Part shown: positions 11,735 through 23,407 of the stretch, piece by piece
Layout: each line of letters begins with the position of its first letter
Position numbering within the stretch: the first letter of the stretch is position 1
Source of the DNA: Hymenoscyphus infarciens
Taxonomy: Eukaryota > Ascomycota > Leotiomycetes > Helotiales > Helotiaceae
NCBI GenBank assembly: GCA_001414345.1
Contig: LLCB01000284.1
Coordinates: 1-64,000 of the forward strand
DNA length: 64,000 nt
Reading direction: 5' to 3'
Notes under the pieces: model-generated
The model's database searches: none
What the model was told of the DNA's origin: nothing
Seen by the model: the letters and a program-made list of their open reading frames with translations, nothing else
Position numbers and translations under genes: made by a program

Positions 11735-12150
11735 TATCATGGTATAATACTACTATATTTTAAATAAATATATTATCGGAATATTTTAATAGTATATATT
11801 TAATTTTAAACCTAATATTATTACTATACTATACTACTTATTTAATATTATAATAGTACTAATCGTATACTAAATAATAACTCTTATACTAAAATCTAAA
11901 AATAAAGCTATTCCTACTTTCTATCTATACTCTCTTATTATTTTACTAGTATAGTAGTCTATAATTTATACGTAAAGTGTTATAAAAGTGTTAGCTTTAG
12001 TTTTATCGATTTTAGTATAACTTTGATTTAGAGCTGTCTTTTAAGCCTAAATACATATAACTAAGTTAGAAATTAAGTATATAGAATTTTATTTAACTAA
12101 ATATAAATATTTTTTGTTATTACTTTAGTTAATCTCTATATCTAATTAAA
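11735..12150. repeat. Small A/T-rich, RIP-like island
   Basis: About 400 bp almost without CpG, CpA or TpG and full of TA steps, set in normal-composition DNA. This matches the texture of the large A/T blocks further on and suggests a short mutated repeat. No terminal repeats or coding motifs were identified. Confidence 0.45.
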
Positions 12151-12644
12151 CACCGAGAACTTACCACAAAATCTATCATGACCTTCAATCTAGTCCTTTC
12201 ACCTTTTGGAAACATTATCCGCTAATTATAACTTAACTGCGCACAATCAGAACTATATCAACTGCTGCGAACCATGATGAAACCTTACCTAGAGGCATAA
12301 CCTTGGTCGGTGAACTGTATGGCATCAAGACCCCTTTGAAGGGTGTCAAGTTTTGAGAGACACATCGGAGGAACAAGAGGTTGGCATTAGCTGTAAATCA
12401 ATTTGAATGTTTGGCTTTTAATTTGTATTTCTTACTGTTGCTACTGTCGAAAATTATAGTTGCTCTCGCTTATCCACACTAGGTGCTGTGCCAAGACTAC
12501 AAAGCTATTTGAGCAGTGTGTGTTTAGTATTCGAAGCTATTGCTATTGGTTTTTGAATGTGAAACCTCTAAATCACAGGAAGGATACGACGTGACGAAAA
12601 ATGGTTGAAGATTGACTGAGAAGAGACTAACGGTTCTTTGGCAG

Positions 12645-12769
12645 ACTTTGAGCTAGTTTCGAATTGCACTCCTGATAATAGCGGTGGAGGAATTTGTGAT
12701 AATTTCAATCAAACTCAACAAAATGCCGGTTTGGCATGCTATTACGTCGGTAGTACAGCAAAGTTTTAA
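12645..12769 (+). pseudogene. Possible last exon of a small Cys-containing protein
   Basis: A good acceptor (branch ACTAAC at about 12627, then GGTTCTTTGGCAG) opens a 41-codon frame ending at TAA. It contains three Cys in NCTPDNSGGGICDNFNQ and GLACYYVG, a composition like small secreted proteins. No matching upstream exon with a start codon could be found, so this may be a relic or chance. Confidence 0.25.
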
Positions 12770-13604
12770 GATACATTCTCGAACAAAACTTTACTCTCGG
12801 CAGTATCGTAGATTCGTACAATCAACCGCAAAGGAGGTGCGCAATGCTCACTTCTCTTAGTACTTAGCGAGAGAAAAAGCGACCAACATAGATTTTCTTG
12901 GTCCACTTTGAGTCCGCTATACACACTAAAACTCATGTCAATTATGAAAAAAAGACTAGGTTGATAAGAGATCAACTGAAGAGTTTCCACTCAACGGTCT
13001 TCTTGACAGAATCTTGAGATATAAGCTTGGGAAGAATGTAATTTATATTGTAGTGTTTTAATGCCGACACGTGAGATCAAGTTCCAGATCTTTGTTAATA
13101 TAAAAGATGTGTTGAAACAGCGAGAGGCCAGGGGATACCCCCTCGCTTATTTTCGAAAGGTCCTTGCTAATGGCGAATGTATTTATTATAACATTTGTAA
13201 GTAAAACCATTTGGGACTTCTTAATTTACCGCTTATCATATAGACAAGACTCGAATGAAATGTGGGTTTTATTTCCTACCGAAATGTCTCTTAGTGTTAG
13301 CATTAAGGCTCTCGCTCATTCCAAAGTTTCTTTTATTTACTGTTTTAGTTGTTATTCTATACATATATCCTTTACTATTAGACTTGAAATAATTATTATT
13401 TCAAGTGATAGTAGGTGATAACAACGTATCTTTGAACAACTATCCTCTCATCGTGTTTCGGTGTCAATTTCATAAGCTTAGGGGTGTTACTGATAGGTAG
13501 TAATAGGTACTAACATAGACCATCTATGCAAAGAAGGTAATTTGGACAAGAGGTTTTATACAACCTAGTTTAGAAATTGATCTGTATAGAAACACGAAGA
13601 ATCG
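12770..13604. other. Gene-free spacer
   Basis: No supported coding region; open frames are short and without similarity. Confidence 0.4.
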
Positions 13605-15425
13605 TTACATCGCAAAGAGAAAATCAAATGATTGTACAGTTTTCGACTTTCCCATACTTTCGAAAAGCTGCGAGTAGTTCTTCAGGAGAAAAATTCCTAC
13701 TATAGAGTAAATGGGACGATGTTCATCTTCACGGCATAGTATCAAACAGTTGACAACTTGATCGCCAAGAGACTCAAAGGTTCCCATCTCAGGCAGATAA
13801 ACCCGAAGTGGGGACCGCACAGTAGTGATGTTGTCAAGGCTGAAAGAATGACATTCCACTCTGGTTCCTGACTTATTAAATTGATGGCCCCATGCGCTGT
13901 TTTCCTCAAAATCTTTACTTTCCAGGACACAACAGTCTAATACTGGAGCACCAATAACCAGGGTGCTGTTCTCAAGGACCCCCCCCCCCCCCACATGGTT
14001 TGGCGTCAGCGTAGTTGCAAGTGACCTGAACTTTTGTATTGATACAGTCAATCTTTCTCATATCAAGCTCGTATTCGCAGTAAGTAGGGGCAGACGCCCA
14101 CGACCAACTTGGAACCAAATGTTGCAACGCTTTTGGGCATTGGATGCGCCGGGATATCCGCCACAATAGGTCCTGGTGGAGCGAGCCTGACCACAATCCT
14201 GCTAGATATTTTTCACCAGGTCGAGCTGATTGAAGATACTCGGCCACTCCTGCAATCGCTGGTAGTCGATCCGTTGCGACACTCAAATCCAAAGCGGAAT
14301 AAGCCCGCCAGGCCGTTCCGGGGGTGTGAGACGAGTCCTTTGGGCTGTCGAATGTTCCCTGGAAGAAGTATGACTTCTTTTGACTTTGTAGTATGATATG
14401 AATTCCTTGTTGTTGCCATAATCCACATTCGCAGTCACAACTCCGGAGGCATTCAAACGTTAATTCGCATTCCATGAATACTGCCTATAACCAGGGGCGA
14501 AATCAAGCGCTCTTGAAAAGCTCACGCCCCCCGCTTTCTTTTGGTTCCCAATTATAAAAGGGGGGATGATAAGGTCGAGTGTACAGCGGCCAGCTGGATT
14601 GGCCCAGAGCAATCTCTGCTAATAAATTTGGACTCCATTGTTGCGATTTCGAAAAGAGTCCATAGTTACTGTCGGTCCGCTGCCAATGTCACATATGCAT
14701 TTGTATACACATGGCACGTTTTCACAGCTTCAAGACGCCAATCAATTTCCTCTTTCGGGATAATACATACACTATCAATCCACAAATAGCCGATTCGAAG
14801 ATTGCGTATGAAGGTAACAGCATCTTGGAAAGTCTTAGGCAGATTTGGCCAAGGAATCCGAGTCAACTGGGCAGCCAACGTCGAGCGAGTAGTTTTGCAT
14901 TGAGGCTTATAACTTCCCCAAACATAGCGAAGTGCAACGTAACGTGTTCCAGGCGGAAGTTTGAGCCTTCAAACAGCCTTTGATTTTTTTCGTAAGAGAA
15001 GTGGAAGACGAGGTGTCAGTAGTGAACAGCGGAAGTTTAGATATCATTCGCGGCCTTTCCTCAGTAGGTAGAGTGTCGATGATGGGGACAAAAATGATCT
15101 GGCTTTGGACAGACGGGGATAGATCATGTTTTTCCCTCTGCTGTCGAAAGATAAGTAAGCCATTATCTGGCAGCAAATACAGTCGAGACTTGATATCGGT
15201 TTTGACTATGAAATTAATAGTTCTTGGAACTCTTATAAGATGACTGACCAAGGCCCAGGGCTCCTCATTCCAATCACACATGGCATCTACCCTGGCGATA
15301 TGATGGGACAAGGAATGCACGACTATTTGACGGGCCATGGCATGAATGGAGTGGTTGAATGTTATTTGAAGTTCGGAGAGTGCTTCTCGAGATGGCAGAA
15401 AGGGAGTAGCTCTCGGGTAACACAA
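13605..15425 (-). pseudogene. Broken HET-domain (heterokaryon incompatibility) gene
   Basis: HET-domain proteins trigger cell death when incompatible hyphae fuse. Read on the minus strand from high to low coordinates, the family order is clear: YVALRYVWG near 14900 (usual SYCWG motif), IPWPNLPKTFQDAVTFIRNL at about 14850, YLWIDSVCII, then YVTLAA near 14690. These are followed by GLFSKSQQWSP, ECELTFECLRSCDCECG, LVPSWSWASA, and a C-terminal block ending VNCLILCREDE. The pieces lie in different frames. Breaks occur near 14960, near 14670 (after AADR), near 14480, and in a run of 14 G (13979-13992, minus strand) where one base fewer would join the frames. Base composition is normal, so decay is by indels rather than RIP. 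The 5' end is uncertain. Confidence 0.85.
13979..13992 (-). repeat. 14-base G homopolymer in the HET pseudogene
   Basis: On the minus strand, TGT is followed by 14 G and then TCC. The upstream frame (NYADAKPC) then reads Gly repeats, Pro and a stop. With 13 G the frame would continue into VLENSTLVIGAP. Confidence 0.85.
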
Positions 15426-15889
15426 GCGAGGGGCGTTCAGATTCTCTTCCCTCTACCCTCTGGCAAAGAAGTCTGAATCTTTAGGTGCACTAGCTAGCTC
15501 ATTATCTTCTATAATATCTTTTAATTCGTTACGCGTGCACAGCCAAGAAAGTCTTCGCGTCACCAACTCGCCGCAGCCCCTGCCTATAACACAGCCCTGC
15601 ATTATAGGTTCCTTCTGCGCTATAATCCTCACTAAGTTTGAGCAGACAGAGTGTTGTCTGTCGTAACCCAACATGGAAAACCTTAACAACAAACCACTCA
15701 TATCTGTACCGCACAGAGAGCAAAGAAACCATCCCACAGACACTACATTTCGCAGTCATTTTGCCCGCCACCCCGCCGAGGGGTCATTTACCTCGTCTCA
15801 CAATCATGAGACACCAGCATCGCCGAACACAATAACCACAACCCCCAAACCCGACGCGCCCGAAGTAGACGACCACAGAATATGCGATC
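15426..15889. other. Spacer between HET pseudogene and the 743-residue gene
   Basis: No supported gene. It contains the upstream region of the gene starting at 15890; overlapping minus-strand frames here show no similarity. Confidence 0.4.
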
Positions 15890-18307
15890 ATGAGTGAAGC
15901 CAAGAGGAAGCTACTAAGCCTCTTCAGAAGTCGTAGCACTTCAGAGGGCCCTTCCAAGGACTCCAAAAGCGTACCGACACCCCTCGCCCTCTCAGCTTCA
16001 CATGCGCCCTTAAAGCTAACTTATGTTTTATAGCGCGAACGAAAAGACAAAAGTCGACGACCATCTACCAGTGGGACTGGCCGCTCGAAGCACTCGAAGA
16101 ATCGCCCTTCACGATCACACAGCGAAACCCCGAAACCTTCGAAAGATGACTACCGGAAGTCTGCCTCCAGTTATAGCTCCCGCTCTCCACAACCCATCCC
16201 CTTGACAGAATGGCCACCCGAAGGCCTCGATCGAAACGCGAATATATCGCAGGGAAAGGCGATGGAGCTGATTGCGACTGGGGTTCCGGTGTTCAAAGGG
16301 ATCCGACGACCAATACCTCATGCTTCGGACGAATACTATAGCTTGTATGCAACATGTGAAGGAAATGGCAAGGCAGGAAGTGATTGCGCGCCGCCTTTCC
16401 ACGCGTCATATACAGTCTGCTCTTTTCGACTTCAGGGTCCAGAGCCGGCAATACATCCGTGGGAGACGTTGGAGCAGCCCAGTCTTTCTTTCTGCTACGG
16501 CACCAGGCCGGGGACAACCACGTTGAACTATTGGGTTGGTCTGTCCGGGAACCCGAGTCCTCCTATAGAGTTAAGAGAGCCAAACATGAGACCACGGGAG
16601 GCTGAATTGTCGACAATTCTGGATCGCTTGATATACTTGGAGGGGGGTTTCGAGGAGGATTACGAAGACCTGATGTACCAGAATCTTTACAAGAAGTTTC
16701 TGAAGGACCCGGACAAATTTATGAATCCACACAAAGCCATGGAAAAGCAAATTGCGGATCTGATTACAGTTCTCTCTCGGCGGGATTGGATCGACTTCAG
16801 CAAACCGGAAAATCAAGTTGTAGCAAAATTCTTTGCCAGTGCTGCGTATACAGATCACGGACGATACAAGATTTTTTTCTACCAGCTTCTGCTTAGCATA
16901 GAACTCGACCTTCGAATACACTCCAAGATCCATACTGAGGCGGCCAAGGAACAGCTACTTACTCAATTACCACCATGTATTGCTTGGAGCTTGGCTCTTG
17001 CAAGAAAGTGGAGGGAATGCATGAGTATAGAGAAATTCGAAACTGGTAATGACCCAGAGCAGAGTAAGTTTTCCGATTAAAGTCTTATTTCCGAGTTGAC
17101 ATTAAAAATCAGTCAAATTTCGACTGAAAGTCAAGAAAGTTCAGGTCAAGACTCTCCGAAAATTTGCTAGAGCCATGAAATGGCCGAACCTCGCACGAGT
17201 CGACGAAGTTCTCAAAGAAAGAAAGCCGGATGCAATTCGTCTGGAGGATCGAAGTTCGGATACAATGACCTACTTCACGGGCATGATTCTACCAGGAGCC
17301 ACCTTGCCTTGGCTGATTATGAATTCCCTAATTGATTGTGACGACGATGTCGCAGCGAATTCTTTAGCAGCTTTGACGCATATGCACCCAAATAGTGGCT
17401 TCCAATACAAGGGAACAACATATTGGTCAAGCACTACAATCGTCGGAAAGGTCCTAGGCCCGACATGCCAGGAGATTGGTGGATGGGTAGGACCAGTGCG
17501 ACCGGCGCCAGACATGCCACGCATGGGGATCGCTCGAATTCGCCAGCGTCGACCCAAGCAATTCCTCAATATCAGTGATATAACGACCATGATGGATCGT
17601 TCTGATCCTCTTGGTCCCCCATCTGATTCGTATCCCGTTGCTGAGTATCAACTCCTACTGCCCGACGCAGAGGACATCTCAGATACCGTTCGCATCGAAA
17701 CTCTTGCCCTGAAAAAGATTGCATCCAACCCTCTGAACGCAGAAGCAGAAGGTAGACCGCTCATCTACGACGCCGCTATCAAATTCGCCATCGAGGGTAA
17801 TTCGTGGCCCCTTCGTCTCTCATACGATGTCAATTTTATCTCCGCATGTCCTTGCGCTCGTGGTCCTCATCCGTTATTCTTCGACTATGTCTACAAAGCT
17901 GTAAAAGTTTCCGAGATCCTCACCATCAAAGATTGGGGCGGGCTCAATAACCGAGCTAGTAGCATAGGTCCCAATACTTCTGCTTCCGGATCTGGCGTGG
18001 GGGATGGTACGCAAGATGAGGATGACTCGGAGAAAGTACTGGTTGTGGAGGCTTTTGGGGTTCCTGATAATGAGGTTCTTGCAAGAGCTTGGTGTAGTCA
18101 TTGGGGGTTGAGTGCTATTGTTGCTGATATGGAGAAGACTTGGTATGATTTTCCCTTTGTTCCCCTCTTTCTTGAGTTTTCATTGTCTATATACGTGTAC
18201 TAAGTGTGACTTTCAGCATGGCGTGTGCGATACGAGAGGCATATGCGTCTTGTGTCAACGTTGCTATCTTTGTCGAGGGCACGAACAATGACAATGATGA
18301 ATCATGA
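15890..18307 (+). CDS. Hypothetical protein, 743 residues
   Basis: I do not recognise a domain. Four exons (15890-15970, 16034-17063, 17113-18142, 18217-18307) join in frame, with introns of 63, 49 and 74 bp, GT..AG ends and GCTAAC or ACTAAG branch sites. The N-terminus (MSEAKRKLLSLFRSRS) and the following 90 residues are rich in Ser, Arg and Lys (SRRPSTSGTGRSKHSKN, RSHSETPKPSKDDY) and likely disordered. The remainder looks globular, with an aromatic-rich part (YYSLYATCEG, LSFCYGTRPGTT) and a central helical part. A C-terminal half is marked by MTYFTGMILPGATLPWLIM and ACPCARGPHPLFFDYVYKAV. A low-complexity acidic loop lies near GDGTQDEDDSEK. No membrane segment or signal peptide is evident. 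Intact splicing over 2.2 kb of coding sequence argues for a functional gene, probably lineage-restricted. Confidence 0.75.
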
Positions 18308-19689
18308 GTTGGGATTTGGGATTTGGGGGTTAGGGATTATACATAGGTAATAGGATGGATGGGAAGGAATGAATTGATACCCTGGAGTCAACTGGGGAAT
18401 GGGATGGGAATGGGATACCCGTTAGCATACGTTTTTTCGGCTACGCTTTATGCATTTGTTTTGGCACTTTAAATAGCTCTACTCACTTCGAACAGGAGAT
18501 TGTTTGACGTAAGGATTCTGAGGTCACGGCTCTGCGAGACGCTTTTGTTATGTGATATGGCGAGTGCCTATTATGAGAGTTCGACCATACATTTATTTTC
18601 GCGGCCCCCTTACTCAGTATGCCGTTGGCTGCAATCTTTTTTTTTTGCCATATTCATTCATACGCACGGGTGTCGTAAACCAGGCTGCACTATAATACCA
18701 CTCTGTTGGTGGGATAGAAAATACTGAATCGCAGCGTTCCGCGTGTACATGCGAGTGCATTTATTGTAGCCTGGTGTAACTTACGTGCAACACAAACGTA
18801 GAGTCAAAATCGGGACGCTGGCTGCCACTCTTTTTACGATAAAAGATCACATGTGTTGGAAGGTTTGAAGAAGTTGGAGATAAATATGATGCAACTTCAT
18901 CGATAATTATTCTCAACCAGACATTGGGATGAGTTGTGCCAACGTCATTTCACTTGTCTCTCTGAAGACATCATAAAAGCCATCTAGATTGCAGGAGTGG
19001 TCCCAGTCGCACTCACGTTATACTTCATTGGGGTTGTAAAAAGATGTAGGATCAAACTCGCTACGGAACCCTTCTTCTCCACTTTTACCAGAGTAAGCAC
19101 TAAACCCCTTTCTAACACAAAAATTCAATGCACAATCTCAACTATTCCCATTGTGGCTCACCGTCAGCATTCACGGTCCTAAAACAATCCCGTGTACATG
19201 CAGAAGAAGAATTCATAAGGCCCGTAGCATTTCCATTTCTATTTTCTGACTGGAAATAGTGGAGCTCAGATGCCCCCCCTGGCCGCTTGACTCACTTCGC
19301 TTACCCACCCATGAACGTCCATGCAACAGCAATGCACGCAAAACACTCCAATTGAGCAATTGACTCACCTCCCCCTTCTGCTTGTTTCCCCTCACTCACC
19401 AATGCGTCATACTGCAAGCTTGCCCCCCTAGATGACTGCTTGAGACTGCGCAAAAACTACGATGTCAGGGAAGATACCGGTTATGCTTCAGCCTCGGTGC
19501 CTATCAGGCAACTAGGAAATGGTGGTTTTGGGTGGTGAGAGGGCACACGGGACTTGGAGTTGCAGAAAGGTTTATATCATCGTGTCTCGCGCCTTGTAGA
19601 AATATAGGCATTTCCACCATCAACTTCCTCTCGCTAATAAATTAGCTGCCATCCCAATCAATCTTAGTTAAGGCACTGTTAAATTCAAC
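18308..19689. other. Gene-free spacer
   Basis: About 1.4 kb with no supported gene. The last 150 bp upstream of 19690 (C/T-rich, ending AAATTCAACATGC) are the probable promoter and leader of the next gene. Confidence 0.4.
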
Positions 19690-20043
19690 ATGCCTTCTTC
19701 ATCATCCTCCCGCTCCCCCTCCCGCTCCTCACAAAAAGCTCAAACACCATCCCTCTACACCACAACCTCCAATTCCACGACCTCAACCACAAAACCGCTT
19801 CTCAAAAATCATGCCCCAACGAATAATTTCTCTGCATCACCGAATAGAAGCTCATCGAATTCGGAAAAGAAAACTTTCTGGCATAAAACGAAGTCGGTTC
19901 TCTCCTCGATAGGCGAACCACCCACAGCTTCGTACGACCGAAAACAGGCTGCTTTGGGAAACACAAAACAGAGGAAGGATGGGAAGACGGTGAATTATGG
20001 GCTGTATAATGGTGGTGGTCCTTATCCTGGGAGTAAGCTATAA
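19690..20043 (+). CDS. Small Ser/Thr-rich protein, 117 residues
   Basis: A single exon with an A-rich context before ATG. Residues 1-65 are low-complexity Ser/Thr/Pro (SSSSSRSPSRSSQKA, TTTSNSTTSTTKP) and probably disordered. The C-terminal part is more constrained: KKTFWHKTKSVLSSIGEPPT, then YDRKQAALG and NYGLYNGGGPYPGSKL. No signal peptide or membrane segment is seen. The contrast between a variable N-terminus and a structured-looking Tyr/Gly C-terminus suggests a real fungal protein of unknown function. It converges with the broken dehydrogenase. Confidence 0.6.
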   Translation: MPSSSSSRSPSRSSQKAQTPSLYTTTSNSTTSTTKPLLKNHAPTNNFSASPNRSSSNSEKKTFWHKTKSVLSSIGEPPTASYDRKQAALGNTKQRKDGKTVNYGLYNGGGPYPGSKL

Positions 20044-20214
20044 GGGTTTCGATTGAGATGGGGCTAGGATGGGATGAAGAGCTGTTTTGAATACCATTTC
20101 TTGGACTTTGTCGCGATGAATGGTTTAGCAGTTGAACTTTGGTACGGAGTTCGGTCGGGTATTGGAGTTGTGATTATGTATTTAGAAAGGGGATTACAAA
20201 AAGCATAATTGAAT

Positions 20215-21409
20215 ACACACGCCTGGGTTCTTAAAGGCCCTCTGAGAAACATCCTCACTTGTTCTTCATTCCAATCCCACCCCCTCTCCGCATTCCCAGT
20301 TCCACCTTCAGCCTCCAACTTAGAAGCAGCTACCAAATCTTTCCTAACAGCCACCACACGTCCCCACGGAGCAACTGCACCCAAAATTAGCAAGTTAACC
20401 TTCCCTCACTCATCATATCCCATCGGAAAACATAAGAAATGAAGGACTCATCCCAGGAACCCAACTCCTCAATCCCAATACTATCACTCAATCCCGCAAA
20501 CAATTCCGTATAAGTCCCATAAACAACCGGATACGCATAACATTGTTCGCCGCCCCAGCTATCAATCCTTGCGTCGTATAAAGCTCACTCCTCAAATTTC
20601 CCGGATTCAACGGAATAGACACAACCCCCGCGCTTTTGAAGCGTTCGCGAATTCTGTGGCGTGGAGATAATTCCCAGCATTGAAGATGGAATTTTTCGTC
20701 ATTGGGGTTGCGGCTCGGTGGTAATCTAGATTATCTATACCTCCAGGAGGAGTGCCTAATTCAGCACCAGATGAGGAAAGCCAGATTACTCTCGCTGTAC
20801 CAGGGGGTGAAGAGCTTACGGTCGAGATGGGGATTGGAGTGAGGAGTTTGGCGAAGTGGAAGGTTCCGATGCAGTTTGTTCCTAGCATCATCTCGTGATC
20901 TTGTTTTGTTTTTGATCCGAGGGGTGGATTCATGATACCGGCGTTGTTAAGAGGACTTGGTGTTTTTGTTCTTTGGCGAGGAATTGAGATACTGTTCCCT
21001 TGATATCTGCGAGGTTAAGTTTAAGAAATGCCAACTCCCCTGAAGACTTGGGATGGGTGGTTTTGATGCTTGCAATGGCTTTCAACGCCTTTCCTTTCGA
21101 TCGAGCGGCGATGTACACTTTTGCTCTATTTGGAGTAGAGGAGTTGAGGTAGTTTCTTGCCAATTCCTGTGTTTGATCCGGTTACAATGTAAACCTGAAT
21201 TATCATTAATAATCGTAAGATGTAAAGTAATAGCTGACTGTATGGTTGATTCGAAGGCTGAAATGATACAGAGGAATAACCGAATGAAATGAATGACCGA
21301 AGAGAGATGTACTTACCTTACCACTCAATGAGCCACCCGGAATATCCTTTTCCGTAAATCTACGCTTGGGAGGAAAGAATTGTGAGACTGTACTTTTAAG
21401 ACTAGCCAA
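20215..21409 (-). pseudogene. Broken short-chain dehydrogenase/reductase
   Basis: The family is an NAD(P)-dependent SDR of the retinol-dehydrogenase-like group common in fungi. Reading down from 21409: LASLKSTVSQFFPPKRRF (the expected ATG is TTG), exon end SGK, and a clean intron 21195-21316 (GTAAGT..TTCAG). Then VYIVTGSNTGIGK (cofactor motif), ELARNYLNSSTPNRAKVYIAARS, a one-base loss in the NNAG motif near 20947, and LGTNCIGTFHFAKLL. Next come RVIWLSSSGAE and NAGNYLHATEFA. After a further shift in a G run near 20625 come NPGNLRSEL and YGTYTELFAGLS, and finally VAPWGRVVAVRKDL with a C-terminal EEQ block. At least four frame breaks and the lost start make it non-functional. The active-site Tyr-x3-Lys is not intact (GNYLHA). 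Confidence 0.82.
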
Positions 21410-22537
21410 TTTGAATAATTCATCTCGTTTTGTTGAACTGCCGAAAAATGAAGCGATTGATTCGGAAGAAGAAAGTACTGAACTGGAGGAGAAAGAGACT
21501 CCTAAGTACACTTCCTCAGCACTTGAACATTTAGCCTCGTATGCATAAGACAAAAAACAAACAAGCAACTGTACCTTGAAATCCGGGTTTAATACGTCCC
21601 AAAACCGCGATCTCGCAGGCTTGGAAATTGAGGTTACACTAATAACCTATTTGGGTAATTATCTCGTTGTGCTGTGATTGGCTCACTTGGAATCGATGGG
21701 CTCCTGGGTGCTGTCAAGAATACGATCGGATTGGCCGTGGATAAACAGGAAAGGGCCTGGTTTGGTTGAAAAGGGGTTTGGGAGCTGAAGAATGTCCGCT
21801 TCCATTTCACAATTCATTTTTTGCGACTATGAATTGCTATCATTAGCTACTAGCTATTACAATTGATTGTTTCGTTTGAAAGACAAGTTAAAATGCTTGC
21901 TACCAATTATAAACCCTGTACTAAAAATGCTGGTTTTCACGCGACTTCTACGTATCCATTCACGACGAAAGGCGAAAATATTCGGGACGAAGTTAGAGTC
22001 TAATATCTCCAAACAATTGTAGAAGAACTAAAAAGCGGAACCGTTGATTCCCTTCACACGACGTGAAGCTCATCTCCTGAATAAATTAACGCTTCATGGT
22101 TCGCAACGTGATTCACGAAGCGAGAAAGTGAGTTTACCTAGAAGAGAAAGTGTCGCGCAAAAGAAGTACATAACTACATATATTTATGAAAACACGTGAC
22201 TACTCCCCAACCATCAAGGTACTCACTCACTCACCATCCAGGTATCCACTCATAACTATAAAATAATAACTTCCACCTCCCACGTCCAACCTCCCATTAG
22301 CAAACACCAAACATCCAGCCATTAAAAATCAAATTACCTGCTCAAACCCCGAGATTTACTCCCTCAAAACAACTTGCTCAATCGAGCTTTTCTTGGCCTG
22401 AGAGAGCTCATAAATACTCCGGATTTTCGAGACTAGATCCAACTACACAAATCGGACAAGATAAAGAGAGCGAAGAAATAGGAGAACGACAAAGTCGGCA
22501 TTTGAAAAACGAACCACAAGAAAGGGATATAAGGAAC
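21410..22537. other. Gene-free spacer
   Basis: No supported gene. The segment 22200-22530 is C/A-rich and probably the upstream region of the next gene. Confidence 0.4.
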
Positions 22538-23407
22538 ATGGCCTCTCAGAAAAACGCAAGCGAGGAAATGTCACCGACATCAAACCCACCAACCACCTCC
22601 AAAACACATCACCAACCAACATCATCTCCACCTGACATCAAGTCCCCCTTAAGCCCAGAGAGCCGTAAACAACCCGCCAAAACCACCAATCCAGCACTTT
22701 CCTCCTCACCCCAAAACTCGGCAACCGACACTTCAGCCCAACGGCCCAGAAACAACTCACTCCCCTTCCAGTCTCTCCCCACAGAACTTCGTTATAAGAT
22801 CTACACATATTACATCTCCTCACTTCCACCCTTCAACCCAACCAACCTCCTGCACGTACCCACAACGCCCCTGCACACGATCCCCTTCTTCCAAAACGAT
22901 ATCCCTCTCAGCCTCTTCTACAGCTCCCATACATTCATCTTCACCTCTCCGGATACAATACAGAAAATGGCTTTCCAACACAAAGACCAAACCCTAGGCA
23001 AAGACCAAGAGAAAAATCAGAAGCCACAAGCTCAAGACCAAACACAAACACAAACACAAACACAAACACAAACACAAACACAACCGCAGCCACCAACCCC
23101 AAGGTTACCAGACAGAATCCGTCGGGTAAAGATACCTTTGGGATGCGAAGGAGGAATAGGATGGGATTGGGTATTTCTAGTCTTATCCTCTTTTCCTGGA
23201 CTGGAGGAGTTGGAGTTCGAGGTTGATAGAAACGATGTGTGTGCAAGTTTATGGAGTTCAGCGTGGTGGGATTGTGTTAAGGATGCGGTGAGGGAGGTGT
23301 GGTGTTGCGAGGGGAAAGGAAGAAAGGGGAAAGGTTTAACGGTAAGCCTTCGACGTGGGGAGATTGTGGTTTGTGAGAGGTTTGGAGGAAGGCGAGGTGA
23401 AGAGTAA
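22538..23407 (+). CDS. F-box-like hypothetical protein with a TQ repeat
   Basis: Single exon of 289 residues starting MASQKNASEEMSP; a longer reading would need a non-ATG start. The first 85 residues are a Pro/Ser/Thr-rich disordered leader. A short F-box-like core follows (LPFQSLPTELRYKIYTYYI), resembling the LPxELRxxIY signature of many filamentous-ascomycete proteins. A low-complexity Gln/Lys region contains a (Thr-Gln)n tract from a perfect hexanucleotide repeat. The C-terminal third (RIRRVKIPLGCEGGIGWDW, SFPGLEELEFEVDR) looks folded. The F-box assignment rests on this one motif, and substrate and partners are unknown. Confidence 0.6.
   Translation: MASQKNASEEMSPTSNPPTTSKTHHQPTSSPPDIKSPLSPESRKQPAKTTNPALSSSPQNSATDTSAQRPRNNSLPFQSLPTELRYKIYTYYISSLPPFNPTNLLHVPTTPLHTIPFFQNDIPLSLFYSSHTFIFTSPDTIQKMAFQHKDQTLGKDQEKNQKPQAQDQTQTQTQTQTQTQTQPQPPTPRLPDRIRRVKIPLGCEGGIGWDWVFLVLSSFPGLEELEFEVDRNDVCASLWSSAWWDCVKDAVREVWCCEGKGRKGKGLTVSLRRGEIVVCERFGGRRGEE
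23037..23082 (+). repeat. ACACAA hexanucleotide repeat inside the F-box-like gene
   Basis: About seven to eight tandem copies of ACACAA encode alternating Thr-Gln. The unit is a multiple of three, so length changes would keep the frame. Confidence 0.85.
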
